This document shows positions 41,192-49,283 of a stretch of DNA of 64,000 bases, in pieces (position 1 is the stretch's first letter; each line of letters begins with the position of its first letter). The DNA is from a virus, in the IMG/VR virus record IMGVR_UViG_3300009176_000030, positions 1 through 64,000 of that record; one strand, 5' to 3'. The notes under the pieces were generated by a model. The model saw nothing but the letters and a program-made list of their open reading frames with translations, did no database searches and was not told the DNA's origin. A program made the position numbers and the translations under genes.

Positions 41192-42444
41192 TCCTTCTCC
41201 TTGGTGGACCGTGCGATGTATGCGGTGACGCGGGGATCGAGACCCGGATAGCGAGCCGTGAACTCCTCAACGTGCCCGACCGCCTGACGGCGAAGGGGCA
41301 GTTGCATGACCCTCTTGATCGCTTCCGTGGCGTCCTTCTCCACGTCTGAGAGCCGGTCGTAGCCCGCCTTGACCTCTTTGAGTTCGTCCTTCAGGCTCGC
41401 GTTTTCATCACGGAGCCGTCCGACTTCCTCGACGAGTGCCTTGGTGTGCGCGACCAGCGCTGCCACATCCTCGACCTCGACGCCTGCTTGCTGCTCGATG
41501 ACAGGGTCAGCATCGTCTTCGGTCGCGGGCGCTGTCTCAGGGGTCGCCGCATCGGCTTCCTGACCACCCGGAGTGGTGTCGTCTTCGGTGGCGTCCGCAG
41601 ACGCCTCGATGGTGGGTTCGTCTGTGGTGGTTGATTCTACGGGTTCGCTAGGCGTGGCAACGATCTCGGGCTCGACACCGCCGCCAACGACTACCGGCTC
41701 GGGCGAGACAGTGCCGCCGCTGGAGATCGTGATCGTCGTGCCGGTGTCAGAGCCAGACGCCGAGGTGGTCGGCTTCACGACCCACTGCTGGAGGACTTCG
41801 CCATTGGCGGCGACGACCTGCTCCTCGGCGGGCTCCTCGGGCTCGTCGTCGGCCAGGGCTTCGTCTTCGGGCACGTCAGCCGCGGCGACGGACGCCTTGT
41901 AGGCCCACGAGCGCTGGTTCTTGGGAATGCCCACGATGGACGCCTCCTTGCCGACGATGCTGTCGATGAGCATCCCGCCGGTATCCTTGTCGCGGCTGTG
42001 CTTCTTGACGATCGCGCCGATCGAGGTGCCGAACTTCACGTAACCACCTGCAATGGACTCGTGCAACTGGACGGCCCGCGGGTTGGGCTCGTTGACCACG
42101 CCGCCGATGACGAGGTCCCAGATCGGGGCATTGGTCCGCTCGTCCTTGGCTTCGGTCTGGACGATCTCGGCGGTATCGGATGTGCCGAAGACCTTGTCCA
42201 CGACGTTCGTGTAGTCGTGGTCCATGAAGATCGTCAGACCGTTGCGGAAGTCATCACGCAACTGCTGAAGCGCCTTCAGGCTGATGGTGTTGCCCGCGAG
42301 GTCCGTGACCGTCGATGAGGCAACCGCCTTGAACCTGCGAGGCGCGTTGTCCTGCCCGCCATCAGCGGTCAGGGCGTTGGTGATGAAACGAAACTCTCCG
42401 GGGGCGAGCGGCGGCATCTTCGGAGCCGCCTGGGGTCCTGCCAT
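41188..42444 (-). CDS. Prohead protease with scaffold-like extension
   Basis: A 418-residue protein. Residues 1-190 are an HK97-type protease: FMDHDYTNVVDKVFGTSD carries the catalytic His, GGYVKFGTSIGAIV the Ser, and EASIVGIPKNQRSWAYKA the final strand. Residues about 190-330 are acidic and low in complexity; about 330-385 form a coiled coil (VEEVGRLRDENASLKDELKE). This is a fusion of protease and scaffold in one chain. The start is ATG at 42444 with AAAGGAG upstream. Confidence 0.8.
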   Translation of the reverse strand: MAGPQAAPKMPPLAPGEFRFITNALTADGGQDNAPRRFKAVASSTVTDLAGNTISLKALQQLRDDFRNGLTIFMDHDYTNVVDKVFGTSDTAEIVQTEAKDERTNAPIWDLVIGGVVNEPNPRAVQLHESIAGGYVKFGTSIGAIVKKHSRDKDTGGMLIDSIVGKEASIVGIPKNQRSWAYKASVAAADVPEDEALADDEPEEPAEEQVVAANGEVLQQWVVKPTTSASGSDTGTTITISSGGTVSPEPVVVGGGVEPEIVATPSEPVESTTTDEPTIEASADATEDDTTPGGQEADAATPETAPATEDDADPVIEQQAGVEVEDVAALVAHTKALVEEVGRLRDENASLKDELKEVKAGYDRLSDVEKDATEAIKRVMQLPLRRQAVGHVEEFTARYPGLDPRVTAYIARSTKEKE

Positions 42445-42467
42445 TTCGGCTCCTTTCCTGTGCCGCG

Positions 42468-43685
42468 TCAGACCGCGACCTTGATGGGGATTTCCTTGGG
42501 GAGAAAGCCGATCTCTCTCGCCCGTTCGACTTCTCTCTCGATAGCCGCCGCCATTCGATCGGCGGCGATGTCCCAACTGAACTTGGCCGCCTGGGCGACG
42601 GCCTTCTCGCGGAGCTTCCGGCGGGAGCCTGCTCCGAGATACAAACGCTCGATGGCCTCGGTGAATGCCGAGATGTCCGGCAGGCATTGGTCCTGACCCA
42701 TCGGGGTAGTGATTCGCATCAACGGCGGGATCAGGATTCCACCGTCGCCCACGACCTCGGTTGTCGCCGAGCAGTCGGTCGCGATGACCGGCGTCCCCGC
42801 GGCCATGGCCTGGAGGTTGTTGAGCCCGAAGCCTTCGCCCCAACTGGTCGAGACGAAGATGTCCGCGGCGGAAAAGAGCGTCGCAAGAGCTTCCTCGTTC
42901 CAGCCGACGTAACCGGTGAGATTTTGGCTGAACGACACCCGATCTCGGATGTCCTCATCGTTGAAGCGCAGGGCATCGAGGTCGTAGCCATCGTCCGCTC
43001 GGTTGGCGCAATGGAAGTGAACGTCGATGTCCTTGTGGCGGCGCAGGATCGGCCGGAGGGCCTTCCACGTCGCCGGGTAATCCTTGCGCAGGCTGTTCTT
43101 GTCCACGCGCAGGATGAGGAAGCGGTCGGGGTCGTAGCCGAGCAGTTCCTTGGATTGCTTCTTGTCGCGCGGACGGAAGACACTGGTGTCCACGCCATGC
43201 CAGATCACGTCGGCCTCGGTCATCGAGGTGTCGCGGCCGAACTTCGTCATGGCGATCCGCAGCACCCGGCCAATGAGTACATCCCACGAGCCGGGGTTGT
43301 CGTAGCCGTCGATGGGCATGTACGCGACGATCGGAACACGGTAGACATCCGTCCCGGTCGTCACCCCGCGCCAGATCGCCAAGTTCTCGTCGAACGGACT
43401 GGCGAGCAGGCTGTCTCTGACCACGGCGGGATCGTTGATGAACACGATGACATCCGGCATCAACGCCCCAACCAGTTCGATGTAGCGGCTCTTGCCGTAC
43501 AGGTCGGGCTGCAACTTCTGGGTCGGCAGGTAGAGCTTCTGCGGCGTGTCCCAGTGGTCGCCGCGCCAGTTGATCGCCAGCGTGTGGATGTCCCACCCTC
43601 GGTTGGCGAGCCGGTCGAAGATGTTTTGCGTGACCGTCCCGAAGCCCGAGTGGACGGCCATGTCTGCGATGACGAGAACCCTCAC
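42468..43685 (-). CDS. GT-B (GT4-like) glycosyltransferase
   Basis: A 405-residue protein. VRVLVIADMAVHSGFGTVTQ begins the first Rossmann half; FVSTSWGEGFGLNNLQAMAA and GTPVIATDCSATTEVVGDGG are the EX7E-type donor-binding region of GT4 enzymes. GTG at 43685 follows AGAGGGAG. It lies between the heptad-repeat fibre gene and the protease gene, so its substrate is likely made nearby in time and place. Confidence 0.9.
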   Translation of the reverse strand: MRVLVIADMAVHSGFGTVTQNIFDRLANRGWDIHTLAINWRGDHWDTPQKLYLPTQKLQPDLYGKSRYIELVGALMPDVIVFINDPAVVRDSLLASPFDENLAIWRGVTTGTDVYRVPIVAYMPIDGYDNPGSWDVLIGRVLRIAMTKFGRDTSMTEADVIWHGVDTSVFRPRDKKQSKELLGYDPDRFLILRVDKNSLRKDYPATWKALRPILRRHKDIDVHFHCANRADDGYDLDALRFNDEDIRDRVSFSQNLTGYVGWNEEALATLFSAADIFVSTSWGEGFGLNNLQAMAAGTPVIATDCSATTEVVGDGGILIPPLMRITTPMGQDQCLPDISAFTEAIERLYLGAGSRRKLREKAVAQAAKFSWDIAADRMAAAIEREVERAREIGFLPKEIPIKVAV

Positions 43686-43696
43686 GAGAACTCCCT

Positions 43697-46513
43697 CTAT
43701 CTGCTGCGCACCGTCACCGGGATGGGAACGGCGGTCGTCTGCCGAGACTGGTCGCTGAACACGACGAGGAACTGTGCCTGGCATTCCCCGTCGAAGTCGA
43801 GGTCTTCTGGCTGGAGTTCGTAACTGACCGTGCCCGCCGCTGCGCTGATGATGTCGCACTCGGCGTTGATCCGGTAGCGCCGGTCCGAGATCAGGCGCAA
43901 CTGGAAGAACACGGTGGCGTCGGTCAGGTTGACCGGATCGCCGGTCACGGTGTCGGTCAGGGCGGCCTGGATGAGGGGCGCGGTGTCGTTCTCGACGAGG
44001 ATGTCTGTCACGGCCTCCCCATTCACGGTGATGTGCGCGCTGATGGACGGGATTGTGACCGCCGCCACGATTCGCCGTGCGATGACAGTGATGGCCCCAG
44101 CGATCGTCGCGAGATTGAGCGTCGCCGCCTGCTGGCGGATGGTCACCGCAGCCGAGAATGCCGCGATCGTGATCGTCGCGCCGATCGCGTGGATCGTCTT
44201 GATGAGCGCCGAAACGGTCTCGGTGATCGTCGGGATGCTGTCGGCCAGCGTCCGCACGAACGTTCCGACTCGCGCCACCGTCTCGGAGATGGCCGAGATG
44301 GAGTCCGAGACGAAGCGGTTGACGATGACGACCCGGTTGACCGACTCGCTGATGGAGGCGATGGAGTCCGAGACCGTACGGACGATCGAGGTGAAGACCT
44401 GGGCGACCACGGCTTCCGTGATCGAGACGATGGAGTCGGCGGCCGTACGGGTGGCGGTGAGGACTCGTACGGCCGCCTCGGAGATTGCTGAGACCGCATC
44501 TGCCGCGGACCGATTGAACGTGGCAACGCGGCTGACGGACTCGGTGATCGCGCTGATCGAGTCGGACACCGTCCGAGTGATGGCCGCGAGCGATGCCGCG
44601 ACCTGCTCGGTGATGGCTGAGATCGAGTCGGCGACTGTGCGACTGAACGTCGCGGCCCGAGCGACCGCCTCCGAGATGGAGGGCAGGCTGTCGGCCTGTG
44701 TGCGGACGTAGGTCGCCACCCGGCTGACCGAGTCCGCGAGGCTGGTCACGCTGTCGGCCACGGAGCGGGCCGCAGTGAGGGCGCGAGTGACCGTCTCCGT
44801 AATCGTTGCGACGGTATCAGATACCGCCCGGCTGGCGGTCAGGGTACGACTGGCCGACTCAGTGATCGTACTGATGGAGTCGCTGACAGAACGAACGAAG
44901 TCGGCCGTCGTCGCGACGACCGATTCAGTGATCGATCCAAGCGTCTGCGACACGGTGCGGACGTAGGCAATCGCCGCCCGCACGACGGTTTCGGTGATGG
45001 ATGACAGGCTATCGGAGACTGCACGAGCGAGGGTTACCACCCGTGTCGCCGATTCAGAGATAGCACTCAGGCTGTCGGCGGATGTTCGCGTGCCAGTGAA
45101 AACCCTGACGACGCTATCCGTCAAGGTGCCGATAGAGTCGGCAACGGTCCGCGGCAACGAGAGAACGCGAGTGACGGCCTCAGTGAGCGTCGAGAGGCTG
45201 TCGGACGAGGTCCGGCTGCCGGTCCACGCCCGGCTGACGGTTTCCGTGATCGAGGAGAGCGTGTCCTGCGCGCTGCGGATGATGAACAGCGCGCCGTGAA
45301 CGACCGCCTCGGTGATGAACGAAACGCTGTCGGCCATGGTGCGAGCGAAGGTCCCGACCCTGGTCACAGCCTCGGTCAACGTCGGTAGCGAGTCGGCCGT
45401 TGTCCGAGCAAACGTGAGGACTCGCGTGACCGACTCCGTGATGGAGCCGAGCGTCTGGCTGACCGTCCGGGCGAACGTCCCAACCCGAGTCGGCGATTCA
45501 GTAAGCGTCGAGATCGAGTCGGCCACTGCGCGCGCTAGGCTCAGAACCCGCGTGACGGCTTCGGTGATCGACGAGAGTGAGTCCGCGACCGTCCGGCTCC
45601 CAACAAACACTCGGGTCACGGACTCTGTCAGGGTCGCAAGGCTGTCGGCAACAGTACGGATCAGCGAGAGAACTCGCGTCACCGCCTCGGTCAAGGTAGC
45701 GATGGAGTCAGCGACGGTCCTGTTGTAGGTGATCGTCCGGGCCACGGACTCGGTGATCGAACCGAGGGTCTGGGCCACGCTTCGGACGAACGTCCCGACT
45801 CGGGCCACGGCGTCGGAGATCGAACTCAGGCTATCCGCCGATGTTCGGGTCCCAGTGAAGATGCGCGCCACCGCTTCGGTGAGCGTTGCCAGACTATCGG
45901 CGCCGGTCCGCGTGAAGTTCATCGCCGCGCGGACGACGGCTTCCGTCAGGGTTGCCAGCGAGTCGGCTGCGGTCCTAGTTCCGGTGAAGACCCGTGCGAC
46001 CGTGTCGGTGATCGAGGAGATGCTGTCGGCAATCGTCCGGGTGACGGTCATGGCCGCCCGGACAACGGCTTCGGTCAGGGTAGCGATGGAGTCAGCGACG
46101 GTCCGGGCATAGGTGGCAACACGAGCGACAGATTCAGTTAGCGTGGCGATGGAATCGGCGGCCGTTCTGGTGCCCGTGAAAACCCGCGCCACCGTTGCGG
46201 TGATCGAGGAAATGGAGTCGGCGACGGTGCGAGGAAGCGTGAGCACCCTCGTCACAGCCTCGGTCAGGGTGGGCAAGCTGTCGGCGCCCGTACGAGCACC
46301 CGTGAAGACACGAGTCGCGGCTTCGGTCAGGGTGGCGATCGTCTCGCTGATCGTCCGAGAGAACGTGCCGACCCGGCTCGTGCTGTCGGTGATTGACGAG
46401 AGGCTGTCCGACGCGGTCGCGTTGAAGTTATTGCCGGTCGGGAGCGCCGGGATGACCGACGGCTTGGGCTGTTGCGGTTGAGGCGGGTGACGAAAGAGGC
46501 CGCGGCCCGCCAC
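43697..46513 (-). CDS. Long heptad-repeat fibre protein with C-terminal baseplate-like domain
   Basis: A 938-residue protein. Residues about 32-775 are about 35 tandem copies of a 21-residue unit such as TVADSISSITATVARVFTGT followed by R. Within each unit hydrophobics fall at positions 2, 6, 9, 13, 16 and 20, an exact heptad a/d pattern with three heptads per repeat, so a long coiled coil is predicted, of the order of 110 nm if fully helical. Seven or so units have one or two extra residues that would act as skips. Each repeat is rich in Ser and Thr. The C-terminal 110 residues (VTDILVENDTAPLIQAALTD, then VFFQLR) resemble a BppU-like beta domain. Confidence 0.75.
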   Translation of the reverse strand: MAGRGLFRHPPQPQQPKPSVIPALPTGNNFNATASDSLSSITDSTSRVGTFSRTISETIATLTEAATRVFTGARTGADSLPTLTEAVTRVLTLPRTVADSISSITATVARVFTGTRTAADSIATLTESVARVATYARTVADSIATLTEAVVRAAMTVTRTIADSISSITDTVARVFTGTRTAADSLATLTEAVVRAAMNFTRTGADSLATLTEAVARIFTGTRTSADSLSSISDAVARVGTFVRSVAQTLGSITESVARTITYNRTVADSIATLTEAVTRVLSLIRTVADSLATLTESVTRVFVGSRTVADSLSSITEAVTRVLSLARAVADSISTLTESPTRVGTFARTVSQTLGSITESVTRVLTFARTTADSLPTLTEAVTRVGTFARTMADSVSFITEAVVHGALFIIRSAQDTLSSITETVSRAWTGSRTSSDSLSTLTEAVTRVLSLPRTVADSIGTLTDSVVRVFTGTRTSADSLSAISESATRVVTLARAVSDSLSSITETVVRAAIAYVRTVSQTLGSITESVVATTADFVRSVSDSISTITESASRTLTASRAVSDTVATITETVTRALTAARSVADSVTSLADSVSRVATYVRTQADSLPSISEAVARAATFSRTVADSISAITEQVAASLAAITRTVSDSISAITESVSRVATFNRSAADAVSAISEAAVRVLTATRTAADSIVSITEAVVAQVFTSIVRTVSDSIASISESVNRVVIVNRFVSDSISAISETVARVGTFVRTLADSIPTITETVSALIKTIHAIGATITIAAFSAAVTIRQQAATLNLATIAGAITVIARRIVAAVTIPSISAHITVNGEAVTDILVENDTAPLIQAALTDTVTGDPVNLTDATVFFQLRLISDRRYRINAECDIISAAAGTVSYELQPEDLDFDGECQAQFLVVFSDQSRQTTAVPIPVTVRSR

Positions 46514-46516
46514 GGC

Positions 46517-46786
46517 TTACTTCCCGATCTTGGTCTTGACGTTCTCCGGCAGGAAACCGATGGCTGGGTGTTGCGGGTCGTCGGTCGAAATCTCCCACCT
46601 GGGCTCGCTCGTCTTACCGGTCACGATCCGCCCGAGGTCAGGATCGTCTTCGTAGACCGGCTCGATGTGGTCGAACTGACGGACAACGCCCTTGGCCGTC
46701 ACCTCCAAGTCACCATACATGAGGACGAGGGTCACCTTGGCGCCGTCCTCGACGGACTCACCATTTCGCGTCTTGAAGGAGGCCAC
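46517..46786 (-). CDS. Small structural-type protein, 89 aa
   Basis: GTG at 46786 overlaps the upstream stop, with GGAGG about eight bases before. Begins MASFKTRNGESVEDGAKVTL; beta-rich, ending GFLPENVKTKIGK. No family recognised. Confidence 0.55.
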   Translation of the reverse strand: MASFKTRNGESVEDGAKVTLVLMYGDLEVTAKGVVRQFDHIEPVYEDDPDLGRIVTGKTSEPRWEISTDDPQHPAIGFLPENVKTKIGK

Positions 46787-47280
46787 TACGTCACCTCCTC
46801 GAACTCCAAGTCCGCCGACCATCCGGTCAACGTCGTCGGGGTTCCCTGAAGCTGGAGGACGAACGACTGGTCGATACCGATCAGGGGGCGGTCCTCTGGC
46901 AGCCAGATGAACTCCCAGCCGTTGAGATTGTTGAAACCGCGCTGGCCCATCACCGTCAGTGTTCCGCCGCCATTGGCGCTGGAGTCCGTTCCACACGAGG
47001 AGGCTGCGTTGCTCGTGCTGCCCGCGATCGCCGAGGCAACCGCGCCGACAATGACCGGCGCCGGAGTGGTGCTGGTAAAGGTCCCGAACGCGCTCGCCTT
47101 CAGCCCCCAGCGAACACCCAACTCCTGGCTCGTCGAGGTGCCGTTCTGGCCGCAACTCATCCGATACAGGCGCAGGATCGAGGCGCGGCTCGACAGCGAC
47201 GTGGCCGCCCGGATCGTAATCATCTCCGAGTCGGCGATGATCGTCTGGTTCGCCATGGTGACCGTGTAGAGGCTAGACAA
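46786..47280 (-). CDS. Structural-type beta protein, 164 aa
   Basis: TTG at 47280 is preceded by GGAGG at good spacing, better than the internal ATG at 47256. The protein is all-beta with a Ser/Thr/Gly-rich centre and ends LIGIDQSFVLQLQGTPTTLT. It may be a decoration or head-fibre subunit; unassigned. Confidence 0.55.
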   Translation of the reverse strand: MSSLYTVTMANQTIIADSEMITIRAATSLSSRASILRLYRMSCGQNGTSTSQELGVRWGLKASAFGTFTSTTPAPVIVGAVASAIAGSTSNAASSCGTDSSANGGGTLTVMGQRGFNNLNGWEFIWLPEDRPLIGIDQSFVLQLQGTPTTLTGWSADLEFEEVT

Positions 47281-47295
47281 AGCGGACCTCCTTGG

Positions 47296-48111
47296 TCACT
47301 GCGCGACGAACGGTGGCATGGGGTTGACGTAGGGAAGGAACTGGCAGTTCGTCAGTCGAGCCGCGTAATGCGCTACCACCTGGCTTGGGTTCAGTGCGTA
47401 GTTGTAGATGGCAACTTCATCGATCGATCCGAACAACCACTCATCTGTCCCAGCCGCGCCGGACCCGATCTCGATGATGCCCGAGAAGGCGTTATTGAAG
47501 ATCGGAAACGGCGGATTGATGATAAGAGGTCCGGCATCTACGCCATCGATATAGAAGAAGGCGTAGGGGCCATCCTTGGTCGTAACGACATGGTGCCAGT
47601 TCGTGTCGGTGATCGTTGTCGTGGAGCTATACACGCCAGCTTCGCCACCCTGGGTCACGTTTAGGGTGTCATTCGCGCCAAAGAGAAGCGCCCATGAATC
47701 AAAGCCATTCTGGACGACCATGACCTCACCGATGGCGACAGCCGTCCGGGTTCGCTTGACCCAGCATTCGAGTGAGAAGACATCGCCTACGTTGTAGGCG
47801 GCGATGGCCGACGCCTCGGAGCGCCCACCGGGAGTGCTGAACGTGACGGCCGGGTTCGAGTCAGCGGTCAGGGCGCCGATCACGTTCAGGGTATACGTTC
47901 CGGCCAGCACCCCGTTGTTGGCGTTGGTCGAATAGTCGCGGACAGTCGTTCCCGACGTAGTGTCCATCCGCCAGTAGGCGATCGGATTATCGGACAGGAC
48001 GAGCGCCGAATAGCACGGCGAGACTTCGAGCAGGAGGACGCCTGTGCCGTCTTCCAGCAGGTAGCCGTCAGTGGCCGACGATTCCAGCAGATACCGATCG
48101 GGATTGGGCAT
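47296..48111 (-). CDS. LamG-type lectin domain protein
   Basis: A 271-residue protein. NPIAYWRMDTTSGTTVRDYS, FSLECWVKRTRTA and WHHVVTTKDGPYAFFYIDG, then GSIDEVAIYNYALNPSQV, is the concanavalin/LamG sandwich in order. The first 40 residues are a leader with a twice-repeated YLLE motif. Probably a virion surface protein that binds sugars. Confidence 0.8.
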   Translation of the reverse strand: MPNPDRYLLESSATDGYLLEDGTGVLLLEVSPCYSALVLSDNPIAYWRMDTTSGTTVRDYSTNANNGVLAGTYTLNVIGALTADSNPAVTFSTPGGRSEASAIAAYNVGDVFSLECWVKRTRTAVAIGEVMVVQNGFDSWALLFGANDTLNVTQGGEAGVYSSTTTITDTNWHHVVTTKDGPYAFFYIDGVDAGPLIINPPFPIFNNAFSGIIEIGSGAAGTDEWLFGSIDEVAIYNYALNPSQVVAHYAARLTNCQFLPYVNPMPPFVAQ

Positions 48112-48663
48112 CTACGAAACCGATGACAAGATGACCAGCGACGATGTCATCCGCTGATGCGCGGCGTTCAGGTGGGTGACGGCTGGTTGATGGAGGTGGC
48201 CCGTCTCCCGATCTAGAAGCCCTGTGATGATCGCCCAGTCGAGACGGCTCCAGTGGACCGGCTCGTCGGGCAGCGGGCAGGCTCCGAGTTTTGCCGGGTC
48301 GAACTTCGTGCAGCCAAGCTGGGTTCGGAACTGACCGAAGATGTAGTACGGGAACGCGCCCCACGCGCACTCGCACTCCCACAGTTCGCGAAGGGCGCCC
48401 GGCCACGGCAGGATGTCGTGCTCGACGATGATGAACGGCTGGCCCTCGGCCCACAGCGTACGGATCAGGCGGTCGTATGCGAAGTCGGCCGCCAGCGTGC
48501 CGTTCAGCCGCTCCCAGCGGGGACGAAAGCCCTGCATTTCAAGGTTGAGTTTCGTTGCCTTGTGAACGAGCGGTTCGCTGACATCGTTCGTGAACGGCAC
48601 GACGATGTTCGGCTGCACGTCGTCAGGATGGCTGTGGTCGCTGGCGAGCAGCAGGAACTCCAT
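48112..48663 (-). CDS. Glycosyltransferase-like protein, 183 aa
   Basis: Begins MEFLLLASDHSHPDDVQPNI; FIIVEHDILPWPGALRELWE gives an acidic E-H-D site like the DxD of GT-A enzymes, followed by WGAFPYYIFGQF and VHWSRLDWAIITG. Short for an enzyme but close in pattern to small phage glycosyltransferases. ATG at 48663 meets the end of the fibre gene. Confidence 0.6.
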   Translation of the reverse strand: MEFLLLASDHSHPDDVQPNIVVPFTNDVSEPLVHKATKLNLEMQGFRPRWERLNGTLAADFAYDRLIRTLWAEGQPFIIVEHDILPWPGALRELWECECAWGAFPYYIFGQFRTQLGCTKFDPAKLGACPLPDEPVHWSRLDWAIITGLLDRETGHLHQPAVTHLNAAHQRMTSSLVILSSVS

Positions 48664-49283
48664 CAGGCCACCTGAACCACCATGAGCGAACTCCCGGCCT
48701 TGACCGTCGAGGCTGCCGCGACCTCCGAAGCGTGGTTCAGTTGAAGATCGCCCGAGACGGTCACGATCATCGTCCCCTCCACGATCCACAGCATGTCAGA
48801 CGCGCCCGTGTCCGAGGATGCCGTCGGCCCGGCCACCTGGTTCACAGCACGCGACGCGATCGCGCTCATCAGGCCCACAGCAGCCGCGGTTGTCGCCTGG
48901 TCGGCGGCAAGGGAGGCAGCGGTCGATAGTTCCTGCGCGAAGTAGTGGTTGGCCTGGAACGTCGTCACGGTGCCCGAGTGGGTGACCGCGAACTTGACGC
49001 CGGTCGTGCTGAGTGCCGACTGGTAGCGGATCATGTACTTGAACGTGTATGTCCCAGCCCCGAGCGTCATGTCGAGGCCGGTGATCTTCGCCATCGTGGT
49101 CGTACTGTTAGCCCCAGCATCGCCTGTCAGTGCGATCACGCGCGGCAGACCGCGGGTCCGCAGATAGGTCTCGATCTGGGTGACGGTCAGCTTCTTCGAC
49201 GTGCCCGACTCGTTGATCGGAAGTTCGTTCGTTCCGGCCGCAGCAGACGCTGCGGTCAGCGCCGAGATTTTGGTATCGGCCAT
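48663..49283 (-). CDS. Fibre-like protein, 206 aa
   Basis: Begins MADTKISALTAASAAAGTNE, the usual start of phage head- or tail-fibre proteins, followed by LPINESGTSKKLTVTQIETY. The rest is Ala/Thr-rich beta sequence. It stands between the beta-helix protein and a glycosyltransferase. Confidence 0.65.
   Translation of the reverse strand: MADTKISALTAASAAAGTNELPINESGTSKKLTVTQIETYLRTRGLPRVIALTGDAGANSTTTMAKITGLDMTLGAGTYTFKYMIRYQSALSTTGVKFAVTHSGTVTTFQANHYFAQELSTAASLAADQATTAAAVGLMSAIASRAVNQVAGPTASSDTGASDMLWIVEGTMIVTVSGDLQLNHASEVAAASTVKAGSSLMVVQVA

Noticed and set aside
43697-46513. CRISPR-like array suggested by regular 63-base spacing
   Set aside because: The regularity is from a coding 21-residue repeat in one long frame; there are no constant repeats with unique spacers.
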